Source: Brevibacillus fluminis
GTDB taxonomy: Bacteria; Bacillota; Bacilli; Brevibacillales; Brevibacillaceae
Reading direction: 5' to 3'
Length of the DNA stretch: 64,000 nucleotides
NCBI RefSeq assembly: GCF_003710825.1
Contig: NZ_RHHQ01000012.1
Location: 372,001 to 436,000, forward strand
Each line of letters opens with the position of its first letter. Position 1 is the stretch's first letter. Below the pieces are notes generated by a model. That model was not told the origin of the DNA and made no database searches. It worked only from the letters and a program-made list of their open reading frames with translations. The translations under genes were made by a program, and so were the position numbers. This document shows positions 49,425 through 58,053 of this stretch, one piece after another.

Positions 49425-51572
49425 GTGGAGCGAACTCTAGCAGAACGGAGAGCTGCGGCAAAAAGGTGGGCGCAGCCGTATTTTTTCATCATGCTCGTCA
49501 TCGTGTGTATATTGGTGGGACAACCGGTTATGGCCGCGGGCGGCGAAAGCGGTACGGCGGGGGTGATCGATGCAACGGGATTTGATTTCTCCCAAAATGA
49601 AATGGTTTCGCTAGACGGGGAATGGGAGTTTTTCTGGAACCGGCTGCTTGCGCCGATCGATTTCAGGCAAAGCGTCGTCACACCCCCTACCTATGAGCGG
49701 GTCCCCAGTCAATGGAATGCCTACCAAAGCGGCGGACATCCGCTATCAAACCAAGGCTATGCCACCTACCGCGTTCGGATTCAGATAAAGGATAGCGATC
49801 GGAATCGTCAGCTGGCCTTGTACATGCCGAGCGTCGCGACCTCCTACATCCTGTGGATTAATGGTAAGGAGCTTGCCCGAAACGGCGTCGTGGCGTTGCA
49901 GGCTGACGACATGAAGCCGATGAATTATCCCAAGGTCGTGACATTTCAGTCGGAGAAGACAACAGTCGAGCTTGTGATCCAAGTCGCCAATTTCGTCCAA
50001 CGGAAAGGCGGTTTGTGGCAATCAATCAAGCTAGGCAGCGCGGAATCGGTTCTGTACCAGCGGGACAAGCATGTCGCCTATGAAATGGTAATCACCGGCA
50101 GCTTGTTCATCATGGCCATCTATCATTTTATGATCTTTCTCTTGCAGCGTCGGGAGTGGGCAGCATTCTATTTCGGCGTACTCTGCCTGATGATCGGTAT
50201 GCGCAACCTGCTGCTCGGCGAGACGCTGGCGATCCGTTTTTTCCCCGGCTTGACGTGGGATCTGGCGGTGCGGGGCGAATACATCAGCGTGATGATCAGC
50301 CTGATCTGCCTCATCCTGTTCGTCCATGCCCAATATCCGAGAGAAACGAATCGGCACGTTCGTATCGTCGCTATCTGGATGTGTGCAGGCGTGCTGGTGG
50401 CGACGCTGTTGACCAAGCCATTGCTGTTCACCCAGCTTCACATCTTCATCCAGCTGCTGACGGTCGGATCGCTCTGTATGATTTTTTGCGCGTATGTGCT
50501 TGCAGCGATTCGCAAGCGGAGCGGCTCCGTGTTGAACGGGATCGGCCTTGCGTTTTTTATCGTGTCGATCCTCGACGATTTCTTTTACTACTTTTTGAAC
50601 CAAACCTGGTTGCCTGAGAACATGATTCCACTCGGCCTACTGCTCTTTATGGTTACGCAAATGATGAACTTTTCCGTGAAATTCGCTCGTTTGTTCCGCA
50701 ACGTTGCAGACTTGAGCATGGAGCTGAAAAGCGCCAATGAATTGCTGGAGCAAAAAGTGAAGCAGCGGACAGAAGCACTGGAGCTCGCGAATCTCGATCT
50801 GGAAAAGGCGAATGCCGAGCTGTCGCAGATGGAAGAATCGCGCCGCAGATTGCTGTCCAACATTTCACATGAGCTGGGAACGCCGCTCACCTCAATCCAA
50901 GGCTATGTCAAGGGGATGATCGACGGAATCGTGCCGAGCGGAGATCAGAAATATCTCAAGCTGATTCATGATAAAACACTGCTATTGGGGCGGATCATCC
51001 GCGATTTGTTCGAATTGACTAAGCTGGAAGCGCGGCAGATCCAGTTTGATTTCCGCGAGGTGGAGATTCATGCGCTGCTCGATACCCTTTGCGCCAAATA
51101 TGAGCTGGATGTCGAAAAGCACGGCCTGCGCTTGATCCGCGAGCTTCCTGCGCAGCACGTAACCGCGCACCAAACCGTGGTGAACGTAGATCCGATGCGG
51201 TTTGAGCAAGTTTTCGCCAATTTGCTCGTCAACGCGCAGAAATTCACACCAGCCGATGGCATCATCCGGGTCGAGCTCCGTGTGGAGACGGAGTCTGCCA
51301 GCGCTGGCGTAGCCGTAGTCACCGTATCGGACACAGGAAGCGGCATTGCAAAGGAAGAGCTGCCGTTTTTGTTCGACCGCTTTTTCAAGGCGGCGGAATC
51401 GCGTAAAACTAAATCGGATGGCGTCGGTCTCGGACTTGCGATCGTGAAGGAGATCATTCAGTACCACCAGGGGCAAATCTCGGTGGACAGCGCGCCGGGA
51501 GAAGGGACGAGCTTCATTATCAGGCTGCCTGTCCGTTTTATTCCGGAGAGAGAAAGACAGGAGGTATCGTAG
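49425..51572 (+). CDS. Sensor histidine kinase, 7TMR-DISM type
   Basis: The 715-residue kinase has an N-terminal membrane anchor (about 18-38), an extracellular jelly-roll domain (about 60-215, LDGEWEFFW...YATYRVRI), a block of seven membrane helices (about 220-430), a coiled coil (about 435-480), HisKA with the acceptor His in SNISHELGTPLTS and HATPase_c (DTGSGIAKEELPFLFDRF, GVGLGLAIV). The layout suits sensing a carbohydrate-like ligand outside the cell. GTG 49425 follows AAGGGAGAG. The regulator gene begins at the next base after its stop. Confidence 0.85.
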   Translation: MERTLAERRAAAKRWAQPYFFIMLVIVCILVGQPVMAAGGESGTAGVIDATGFDFSQNEMVSLDGEWEFFWNRLLAPIDFRQSVVTPPTYERVPSQWNAYQSGGHPLSNQGYATYRVRIQIKDSDRNRQLALYMPSVATSYILWINGKELARNGVVALQADDMKPMNYPKVVTFQSEKTTVELVIQVANFVQRKGGLWQSIKLGSAESVLYQRDKHVAYEMVITGSLFIMAIYHFMIFLLQRREWAAFYFGVLCLMIGMRNLLLGETLAIRFFPGLTWDLAVRGEYISVMISLICLILFVHAQYPRETNRHVRIVAIWMCAGVLVATLLTKPLLFTQLHIFIQLLTVGSLCMIFCAYVLAAIRKRSGSVLNGIGLAFFIVSILDDFFYYFLNQTWLPENMIPLGLLLFMVTQMMNFSVKFARLFRNVADLSMELKSANELLEQKVKQRTEALELANLDLEKANAELSQMEESRRRLLSNISHELGTPLTSIQGYVKGMIDGIVPSGDQKYLKLIHDKTLLLGRIIRDLFELTKLEARQIQFDFREVEIHALLDTLCAKYELDVEKHGLRLIRELPAQHVTAHQTVVNVDPMRFEQVFANLLVNAQKFTPADGIIRVELRVETESASAGVAVVTVSDTGSGIAKEELPFLFDRFFKAAESRKTKSDGVGLGLAIVKEIIQYHQGQISVDSAPGEGTSFIIRLPVRFIPERERQEVS

Positions 51573-52211
51573 GTGGGAGAAGGAAAAATTTTAGTCGTGG
51601 AAGACGAAACGGAAATCCGCGAGCTGGTTCGCATGTATTTGGAAAACAGTCGCTTTCAGGTCGTGGAAGCGGAGCTGGGCAAGCAGGCGCTGCAGCTGTT
51701 TGCGGAAGAAGAGCCGGACCTTGTGATTTTGGATATTCTCCTGCCCGATTCTGACGGGATTTCGCTATGCCGGAGCATCAAGCGGATGGCAGATGTGCCG
51801 ATCCTGTTCCTCACCTGCAAAATGGAGAGCGAGGATATCATCACGGGCTTGAATACAGGCGGGGATGATTACATGACCAAGCCGTTCGACCCCGGCATCC
51901 TGATCGCGCGGGTGCATGCACTTCTGCGGCGCCAGACGATGCTTCAGCGACTGGGGAGCAGGTTGCAGGAGGAGACGGAAGCGCAGGATGGCTCGCGGCA
52001 AAAGGCGGGGTACGAGCAAGTGGGGCTGACACAGCGAGAGCTGGAGATTTTGCAGCTGATCGACAAAGGCTTCACCAATCAGGAAATCGCGCAAACGCTC
52101 TACCTTTCTCCCGGCACGGTCAAAGGATACAACAATCAAATATTCGGCAAGCTGGACGTGAAAAATCGGACGCAAGCCATGGCCAAAGCACGAGAGCTTG
52201 GCATCCTCTGA
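51573..52211 (+). CDS. Response regulator, receiver plus LuxR-type HTH
   Basis: The 212-residue regulator has a receiver domain (ILVVEDETEIREL, phospho-acceptor Asp in LVILDILLPDSD, Lys in TKPFDPG) and a NarL/LuxR-type DNA-binding domain (LTQRELEILQLIDKGFTNQEIAQTLYLS in two parts, TVKGYNNQIFGKL). It starts at GTG 51573 immediately after the kinase stop, so the two form a cognate pair. Its targets cannot be read from the sequence; the divergent glycosyltransferase operon is a possibility. Confidence 0.87.
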   Translation: MGEGKILVVEDETEIRELVRMYLENSRFQVVEAELGKQALQLFAEEEPDLVILDILLPDSDGISLCRSIKRMADVPILFLTCKMESEDIITGLNTGGDDYMTKPFDPGILIARVHALLRRQTMLQRLGSRLQEETEAQDGSRQKAGYEQVGLTQRELEILQLIDKGFTNQEIAQTLYLSPGTVKGYNNQIFGKLDVKNRTQAMAKARELGIL

Positions 52212-52236
52212 AAACCTGGCGGCAGCCGGGTTTTTT
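52212..52236 (+). terminator. Terminator of the kinase-regulator operon
   Basis: AACCTGGC pairs with GCCGGGTT over a 4-nt loop, followed by TTTTTT. Confidence 0.85.
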
Positions 52237-52310
52237 ACATGCGTGCGTGAACGCTGTTGACCCAATGTAAAGAATTTGTAATGAGAGAGGAAAAAATTAC
52301 CAATATGTAG

Positions 52311-52449
52311 AATTGAATAATCAAAGCTGGGAAATGTGCGAGGGGGGCCCGCACCTGTTGTAAAACTGCATAGATGCGCAAAAATAGCCAAAATTCATGT
52401 AAGAATTCCATGGCATCGCAAACCGTTTTTGCAGCTGATTATTCAATTT
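52311..52449. repeat. Long inverted repeat upstream of the DUF3055-like gene
   Basis: AATTGAATAATCA-A-AGCTG (from 52311) and CAGCTGATTATTCAATT (52431-52447) are near-perfect inverted copies about 100 bp apart. The interior has a GTGCG/CGCAC stem and a GAATT/AATTC stem. No gene fits in the 52237-52579 gap. It may be a structured RNA, a palindromic element or a protein-binding region. Confidence 0.5.
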
Positions 52450-52527
52450 TACGATAATTATGCATTTTTGCATTAGTTTCTGCTCTTTTCGCACTGATTT
52501 TGCTCGAAAAAAAAGAACACTTCTAGT

Positions 52528-52543
52528 TGGCATCAATCCTGCA
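52528..52543 (+). promoter_or_regulatory. Possible third -24/-12 (sigma-54) promoter
   Basis: TGGCATCAATCCTGCA keeps the invariant GG and GC at the right spacing and differs from TGGCAC-N5-TTGCA at two positions. It is 36 bp upstream of the small gene at 52580. Confidence 0.45.
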
Positions 52544-52579
52544 TATAAAAATGGAGTAAAAGCAAGGGGGTACCTACAC

Positions 52580-52873
52580 ATGAACTTTGAATACCTGTAC
52601 GATGAAACGGAAAAGCCGCTTACCCGTTATGTAACTTTCGTCACCAAGAAAAACCGCTACGACTTTGGACTGTTTCATACGCAGCAATTCAACGGCAAAA
52701 GCCTGGTAGTTTCCTTGCAAAGCTTGAAAGCGGCGTTGATGGCTTCAGATGACGTGTACCGCAGCGATTACTGGATCAAAAAGCTGGAAATCGATGAGGA
52801 AGACATTGAAGTGGTGAAGGAGTTTTTCAAAAACAGCCTGAGCCCAATCGATTCCCTTCTGACGCAATATTAG
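52580..52873 (+). CDS. Small conserved cytoplasmic protein, DUF3055-like
   Basis: The 97-residue protein opens MNFEYLYDETEKPLTRYVTFVTKKN, cut here after 'YLYDETEK' for reference, and includes RYDFGLFHTQQFNGK and LVVSLQS. The size and pattern resemble the Bacillales DUF3055 family, which has no established function that I know of. There is no signal peptide or membrane segment; the C-terminal third is acidic and helical. AAGGGGG lies upstream of ATG 52580; the longer frame upstream is inside the inverted repeat region. Confidence 0.55.
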   Translation: MNFEYLYDETEKPLTRYVTFVTKKNRYDFGLFHTQQFNGKSLVVSLQSLKAALMASDDVYRSDYWIKKLEIDEEDIEVVKEFFKNSLSPIDSLLTQY

Positions 52874-52942
52874 GAATAGCCTTTCATCTCTGTCGGCCTG
52901 TCGCTTGATTACACGAAAACAAGTATTTATCGGGAGGAAACC

Positions 52943-53200
52943 ATGCTGATCAACTTTGAAGTGCTCAGTTCTTGCACCGGCAAAATTGAGAAGATCTTGA
53001 AAAAAGAAGCCAGCTACATCTATGAGCAGGAACCATTCTGCTTGGTACGGACATCAGACGGCATGCTAGTGGAAATCACTAGCCAGTTCAGCGGCTATGT
53101 AAAATCAATGAAAGCGGTGCTGGGGCAAACGGTGACTCCTGAAACGGTTTTGATTCGGATCGAAGAGAAGCTGTCACATGTATGCGTAGGCAGCGATTAA
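52943..53200 (+). CDS. Biotinyl/lipoyl-domain-like small protein without the modified lysine
   Basis: The 85-residue protein resembles a single biotinyl/lipoyl carrier domain: the C-terminal half (VEITSQFSGYVKSMKAVLGQTV, split as VEITSQFSGYV and KAVLGQTV) follows the usual SPxxGxV...GxxV pattern and ends with a LIRIEE strand. The hairpin that should present the MKM or DKA lysine reads TSDGM, so covalent biotin or lipoate attachment looks unlikely. GGGAGGAAACC precedes the ATG. Role unknown. It is followed by a terminator. Confidence 0.5.
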   Translation: MLINFEVLSSCTGKIEKILKKEASYIYEQEPFCLVRTSDGMLVEITSQFSGYVKSMKAVLGQTVTPETVLIRIEEKLSHVCVGSD

Positions 53201-53233
53201 ACAGACAGGTTGGCTGAGAGAGAATCGAATAAA

Positions 53234-53273
53234 GGGCTCTGGCGCGCTAAATTGGCGGCGCTGGAGCCTTTTT
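53234..53273 (+). terminator. Terminator after the lipoyl-like gene
   Basis: GGGCTCTGGCGC pairs with GCGCTGGAGCCT (G-T and mismatch pairs in the middle), followed by TTTTT. Confidence 0.8.
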
Positions 53274-53377
53274 ACCGTTAGTGGGACAAACTGTTGCTGT
53301 TTAACTTTTTCCAATTGTCTAATAATAAAAAAAAAAGATATAATGGGAAAAAAAGTGAACAGAGGGAGGCTTGTCAT

Positions 53378-54457
53378 ATGGCGCTGCTTCCTACCGATTT
53401 TTCGTTAGCAGGGCGCACCCTTGAAGAAGATGTCTATACGGGCAACGGCACATTTTTGCTTGCCAAAGGAACGCGCCTTACACCCGACCAGCTCGATTCG
53501 CTCGTCAAACACCGTATCGATGTCGTGCGCGTTTGCGATGCGTATGAGGATGTACGGACAAGCTTCCCGCCAAAGGGTTCGGTAGCCGAGCAGATGGAGC
53601 GGTTCGCCATGGAACGGGAATCGATGGCACATTACGTGAGAGCGATGGCCCAGACAAAAGCATTATTTGACAAAGTGACAGAAGATTCAATCCCTTCATT
53701 GGAAGAATTTACGGATGCCGTGATTCCGGTGGTGAAGGAGGTTTTGCGGGAGACAAGCATCTTCCGTTTTTTGTATGCTTTGGAGGGCTCTGAAAACTAT
53801 ACCTATCGTCATTCGCTCAACGTCGGTATGCTTTCGGCCCTGATCGCCAAACTTCTCTGTCTGCAAGATGAAGAGATCAGTATGGTCGGACAAGCAGGGT
53901 TCCTTCATGATGTCGGCAAGGTGCTGATTCCTACGGACATTTTGCTGAAACCCGGCAGGCTGACAGAGGACGAGTATGAACAAATGAAATTCCATACGGT
54001 TTTCGGCTACGAGCTTATCAACCGGATGGAAGGCGCGACCGAGGCAATTGCCCAATGTGCGCTCCTGCATCATGAACGACTGAATGGCACTGGCTACCCG
54101 CTCGGACTTACAGAAAATAACATTCCGCTACTTTGCCAGATTATCGCGGTCGCGGACACCTTCGATGCCATCTGTTCGGATCGTGTCTATAAAGAGCGGA
54201 CGTCTCCATTCGTCGCCGCCCAGCTGCTTTGGCGCGCCGCCTGTGACGGCCATCTCAATGCTGAAATAGTCACCCGATTTGCCCATTACATCGTATCGCT
54301 GTACGCAGGCAGCAAGGCGCTGCTCAATACTGGCGATGAAGTGGAAGTCATCTTTATTTTCAAAGATGAGCCGATGCGTCCGCTTGTGCGCAAGGGCGAA
54401 GATTTTTACGATCTCCGGTCCCATCGCGTTTGGGATATTGAAAAAATGATTGGATAA
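53378..54457 (+). CDS. HD-GYP domain protein (c-di-GMP phosphodiesterase type)
   Basis: The 359-residue protein has an N-terminal region of about 125 residues common in Bacillales HD-GYP proteins and an HD-GYP domain (about 140-310). Metal motifs are YRHSLNVGM, FLHDVGKVLIP, the HHERLNGTGYP loop and VADTFDAICSDR. The usual Asp of HHExxDGxGYP is Asn here. Such enzymes linearise cyclic-di-GMP. There is no membrane helix, so it is cytoplasmic. ATG 53378 follows AGGGAGG; the frame is open upstream to 53294 without a site. Confidence 0.82.
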   Translation: MALLPTDFSLAGRTLEEDVYTGNGTFLLAKGTRLTPDQLDSLVKHRIDVVRVCDAYEDVRTSFPPKGSVAEQMERFAMERESMAHYVRAMAQTKALFDKVTEDSIPSLEEFTDAVIPVVKEVLRETSIFRFLYALEGSENYTYRHSLNVGMLSALIAKLLCLQDEEISMVGQAGFLHDVGKVLIPTDILLKPGRLTEDEYEQMKFHTVFGYELINRMEGATEAIAQCALLHHERLNGTGYPLGLTENNIPLLCQIIAVADTFDAICSDRVYKERTSPFVAAQLLWRAACDGHLNAEIVTRFAHYIVSLYAGSKALLNTGDEVEVIFIFKDEPMRPLVRKGEDFYDLRSHRVWDIEKMIG

Positions 54458-54465
54458 TCGAAATA

Positions 54466-54492
54466 ACTCCGCGCTCTTGGCGGAGTATTTTT
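54466..54492 (+). terminator. Terminator of the HD-GYP gene
   Basis: ACTCCGC pairs with GCGGAGT over a short loop, followed by ATTTTT. Confidence 0.8.
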
Positions 54493-54537
54493 AGTAAAGT
54501 GGATGCTGCAATAGACGGTGCAGTGGCGGCACGCATG

Positions 54538-54563
54538 CGAAAAGCCCGCCTTACAGGGCGGGC
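54538..54563 (-). terminator. Terminator of the polysaccharide deacetylase gene
   Basis: On the minus strand GCCCGCC pairs with GGCGGGC over a 6-nt loop, followed by TTTT, directly after the stop. Confidence 0.85.
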
Positions 54564-55399
54564 TACAGCTTGATGGACGCAAGGATGGAAAATGGGTCTA
54601 GAAACGGCTTCTTTTTGGGCTGGGATGCTTCCGCAATAGCGGCTGGCGGAGAATCTTGGGCAAACATCTCAAGCCGTTTCAGCCGGTACTTTCCATCTGG
54701 GTAGTGCGCAAGTCCTTTATTTGTGGAGAACGCGATCCGGTAGCCACTCTCTTGCAGGATTGCTGCTGAGCTCGGTTTGGACTCGCCGAAAGGGAATGCA
54801 AAAATGACGATCTTTTTATTCAAGTGGCTCTCCAGTTCCTGCTTGGAGTCAACCAGCTCGGTACGGAATTCCGCGTCCGTAATCTTCCGCGTGTTGTGGT
54901 GGTGCACGGTGTGCGATTCCAGATCGACGAGACCGCTTTTATTCATTTCACCAAGCTGCTGCCAGCTCATGTAATTCGGCCGGCCTACCGCACCAGTCAC
55001 CACGAAAATGGTCGCTTTCGCACGGTGTTTTTTCAGGATCGGGAAGGCATTGGTGTAATTGTCTTCATAGCCGTCGTCAAGCGTGATCAGCACCGGCTTT
55101 TTGGGAAGCACAGTTCCACGCTCCCAGAAAGACAACAGCTCGCTTGCCGTAATGGTTGTGTACCCGTCCTTCTGCAGCGAAACCAGCTGATGCTCGAATT
55201 GCTCAGGCGGTACGTACAAATAGTTGTTTCCTTTGGAGATGCAATGGTACATAAGCACAGGAATGGACTCTTGCTGATTATGTTTTACCTGCATCTGCAC
55301 CGGGACGGTGGACGGATGCTTACTCTCGGTTGGCGCGTGGCTGAAGCCGAGCATCATCGGAAGCAAGAATGTGAGAAGCAGAGTCGTCATTTTGCGCAT
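54563..55399 (-). CDS. Secreted polysaccharide deacetylase (NodB homology)
   Basis: The 278-residue protein has a signal peptide (about 1-22) and a NodB domain (about 45-235). Motif 1 is LITLDDGYEDN with the metal and catalytic Asp pair, motif 2 is SHTVHHHN with the metal histidines, and IFAFPFGE gives the Arg/Pro-loop position of motif 3. Family members remove N-acetyl groups from peptidoglycan, chitin-like or exopolysaccharide chains outside the cell. The start at 55399 has GGGAAGATCC upstream. It is a single gene with its own terminator. Confidence 0.85.
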   Translation of the reverse strand: MRKMTTLLLTFLLPMMLGFSHAPTESKHPSTVPVQMQVKHNQQESIPVLMYHCISKGNNYLYVPPEQFEHQLVSLQKDGYTTITASELLSFWERGTVLPKKPVLITLDDGYEDNYTNAFPILKKHRAKATIFVVTGAVGRPNYMSWQQLGEMNKSGLVDLESHTVHHHNTRKITDAEFRTELVDSKQELESHLNKKIVIFAFPFGESKPSSAAILQESGYRIAFSTNKGLAHYPDGKYRLKRLEMFAQDSPPAAIAEASQPKKKPFLDPFSILASIKL

Positions 55400-55762
55400 A
55401 GTGGATCTTCCCTTTCAGGAGCAAGTGGGTTTGGTGGTAATTGTAGCAAAGCATTGTAGAAATCTGATGGAAGCATCGGAAAAAATGGATGGTGGCGAAT
55501 GTTGCGCCAAAGCGTTCGACATGTGCCGCGATACGCCCTGTTCAGCCCGACGTCAAGGCTGATTGCGAATGGCGGTCACAGGGTTTTGCAGCTGATTGCA
55601 CAAGTAAGACGGAGGAAAGGGGAATGACGTTACATGGTGTTGTGGGGATTTTTTTGCGGATGAAAAATAGGGAGGGGTTTGCAGGCTGGGAATGAAAAGT
55701 GGCCTTGAAATTTATGGGAAAATGATGTAAATTATAAATGCAAATTCAAGCAACACATACGC
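55400..55762. other. Intergenic region without a recognised gene
   Basis: Short open frames here look non-coding. A weak TTGAAA-N17-TAAATT pair (55705-55733) could serve the tRNA. The string GCAGCTGATT at about 55590 also occurs in the right arm of the inverted repeat near 52431, which may be chance. Confidence 0.4.
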
Positions 55763-55833
55763 GCCCTCATAGTTAAATGGTATAACAGATCACTCGTAAT
55801 GATCAGTTCGTGGTTCGATTCCGCGTGGGGGCA
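55763..55833 (+). tRNA. tRNA-Thr (anticodon CGU), no encoded CCA
   Basis: The 71-nt sequence folds as a full cloverleaf. The acceptor GCCCTCA pairs with TGGGGGC (one G-U), the D arm GTTA/TAAC has the GG loop AATGGTA, the anticodon stem GATCA/TGATC carries loop CTCGTAA (anticodon CGT, reads ACG Thr), the variable loop is 4 nt, and the T arm CGTGG/CCGCG has loop TTCGATT. The discriminator A is followed by TCG, so CCA is not encoded, which is unusual for Bacillales chromosomal tRNAs. It is directly followed by a decayed integrase gene and marks the edge of the acquired island. Confidence 0.85.
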
Positions 55834-55953
55834 TCGTAAACATCCGAAATCAGCGTCAAATCAACGTTTCTAGCCGTTCGGCTACCGTTGAATGTATCGA
55901 TCACTTTTACGGAAATGAACCGTGTGATCAGGCGCGATCGTACGAAATGAACC

Positions 55954-57008
55954 ATGCAGAATACGCCTCTTTTCGTTGTCATAGCGGACACAACGGAAAG
56001 GGGTTTTTGTTATGTCTTTGAGAGGCAAACGGAAGATGACGGCACTTATGCGGAGGACCTGGCGCGACCAACGTATTCATGGGACGAGCTTTACCGGTAT
56101 ACCGGTGCCAAGGAATCAGAGGGATTGGCGGGGCAAACGTTAGCTCTCCGCGATAAGTATTACGGGTATTTCCTTGAATTCCTCGAACTCAAGCATCCAG
56201 GGTTGCAACCGCATGAGTTGACGCCGGAGGTTTTGCGGGAGAGAAAAGGAACGAAGGCAGTACGAGGGAAATACGCGGATACCCGATCGGGTGAAAACGG
56301 TTGGACTATCACCAGGTGCGATCAATACGTATCTACGTCATCACAAAGTGTTTTTCAGTTTCATGGCGTCCGAAGGATATATTACGGGGAATCCGTTTAA
56401 AAAGGTCAAGCTAATGAAAGAGGAAAGGGATACGGTACAGGTGTTTTAGGAGGAACAAGTCGCTCGATTATTAAAGCAGCCGGACCGAAAAACATATTCG
56501 GGATACCGGGATTATGTAGCAATGTTAGTATTTTTGGATACCGGAATCCGACTGGTTGAACTGATGAATCTGAAAATAACCGACGTTAATCAAGCGGACT
56601 GCACACTCTATATCCGCGCGGTTAATTCCAAGAATAGCATCGGTCGATTTGTACCATTCTCTCTGCGGACTAAGAAAGAGATTCAAACTCTAATAGCGGA
56701 GGTCCGCGATCTTCAATTGGAGCCCCTATTTACGACCGTTTATGGCAAGCAACTCGATCCAAACGCGAGTACGTTCCGCGATTAAAAAATACGGGGAGAT
56801 GGCGGGTATTACCGGCGTTCGGGTATCGCCTCACACATTGCGTCATAAATTCGCGAAGTTCTACGTACTAAACGGGGGCGATTCTTTCACTCTCCAAAAG
56901 CTACTCGGGCACCAGGATATGACAATGGTTCGCCGCTACATTCAGATGAATGACTTGGATTTGCAGAGACAGCACGAAAAATTCAGTCCTTTAAATTTTC
57001 TGAGATAA
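55954..57008 (+). pseudogene. Decayed tyrosine recombinase (phage/island integrase)
   Basis: Pieces of one XerC/D-like integrase are spread over three frames. The N-terminal SAM-like part is at about 55990-56320. After a frameshift comes FFSFMASEGYITGNPFKKV, ending at an in-frame TAG near 56450 where VFSEEQ is expected. Then GYRDYVAMLVFLDTGIRLVEL (catalytic Arg in TGIRL) runs to a stop at about 56785. Last, in another frame, come VSPHTLRHKFAKF (H-x-x-R), LLGHQDMTMVRRYIQ (catalytic His and Tyr) to 57008. At least two frameshifts and one stop make it non-functional. It probably inserted the island at the tRNA 70 nt upstream of the remnant. Confidence 0.8.
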
Positions 57009-57058
57009 ACAAAAAGGAAAACACCGATCGAAGACCGGTGTCATGCGTTTTGGTTGCA

Positions 57059-57252
57059 TTATTCAAATATCATTGCAAATACGAATTCATCGTATTTCTT
57101 TTGGATGTTTTGGTAGCAATCCTCTTTTGTTTTGTAGTTACTCCGATACTCTCAATCTCCAAGAATATTTCGGCTAATGCAGTCTTTGCTTCTTTTTAGG
57201 ACATGTTTTTGATCATTACAATAATGTCATCCCCTAAAGCCAACCGAAACAC
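57059..57252 (-). pseudogene. Broken small hypothetical gene
   Basis: Read on the minus strand from GTG 57252 (GGAGGAGG just upstream), a frame of 18 codons gives VFRLALGDDIIVMIKNMS. It meets TAA and continues KEAKTALAEIFLEIESIG, then shifts by one base to NYKTKEDCYQNIQKKYDEF and a stop at 57059. The amino-acid-like composition on both sides of the lesions suggests a once intact protein of about 64 residues. Family unknown. Confidence 0.45.
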
Positions 57253-57381
57253 CTCCTCCCCGTCAACATACGTTCGACAGAGATTTGGCGAATCTTACAG
57301 TAATGTGCAAATATTTGTCATGAATGCTTATCTAACGAACTTTCTCTCCGCTGGGTGGGCTTTATTTTTGAAATTGGGTGA

Positions 57382-58053
57382 TTAAAGTACCTCTATTCTC
57401 ATGTTTGGCCCGCTTAATTCAAAACATGTTACATATGGAGTGATTAACTCCATTATCTTTCTTGCTTGCATATGACTTTTATTTGTCGGTTCTGTACCTA
57501 GAAAATGATCGTACAGTTCCTCTAAGTTATAGTTGGAAGTAAATAGTGTTGGGAAATTACGCCTAGCCCTAAAACTCAGAAGAGGCCCTAATATCTCGTC
57601 TCTACCCCAAGGAGAAACGTTTTCAGCTCCTATATCGTCAAGGATCAGAACGGGAACGGTCTTTAAGTATGTAACAAAAGCCTCAGTGGTTCCTTTGTTA
57701 AATGTATCTTTTAGTTTTCGATACATGTCAGGTACAGAAACAAGAGCAGAAGGAATATTAAGACTAGATAATTGATTTACAAGTGCCTCCATAATGAACG
57801 TCTTACCAACACCAAACGGTCCATTAATATAAATTCCAAGTGGAGGTTGAAGATCGCTAGTGGTAAATTTATCAATCCATTGGATAACGTACCTTAAAAC
57901 TTCAGTGTTAAAGTCAAAAAATTTTAATTCTTGTAATGAAGTATTGAATGAAGAGTATTCATTTGTAGAATAAACCTGTTGTGTAAGTAAATAAACGCTT
58001 TTTTCTAATTGGAGTACTTTCTTTTTTAGTAACTCAATATCTGTTTGCGTCAC
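57382..58053 (-). CDS. DnaI/DnaC-like AAA+ ATPase (helicase-loader type)
   Basis: The 223-residue protein has a short coiled-coil N-terminus (about 6-30) and an AAA+ core: Walker A GPFGVGKT at 78-85, Walker B VLILDDIGAE with Asp139/Asp140, and sensor 1 LFTSNYN. The fold and the order of motifs resemble the C-terminal ATPase of primosomal DnaI/DnaC/IstB proteins. The zinc-binding N-terminal half of DnaI is missing. A GTG start at 58053 has only a distant GAAGGG. It lies in AT-rich DNA with broken genes and may be a phage or plasmid replication gene left in the island. Confidence 0.65.
   Translation of the reverse strand: MTQTDIELLKKKVLQLEKSVYLLTQQVYSTNEYSSFNTSLQELKFFDFNTEVLRYVIQWIDKFTTSDLQPPLGIYINGPFGVGKTFIMEALVNQLSSLNIPSALVSVPDMYRKLKDTFNKGTTEAFVTYLKTVPVLILDDIGAENVSPWGRDEILGPLLSFRARRNFPTLFTSNYNLEELYDHFLGTEPTNKSHMQARKIMELITPYVTCFELSGPNMRIEVL

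Noticed and set aside
57203..57385. 60-codon plus-strand open frame
   Set aside because: It runs opposite the broken minus-strand gene and its upstream region, and has no ribosome binding site.
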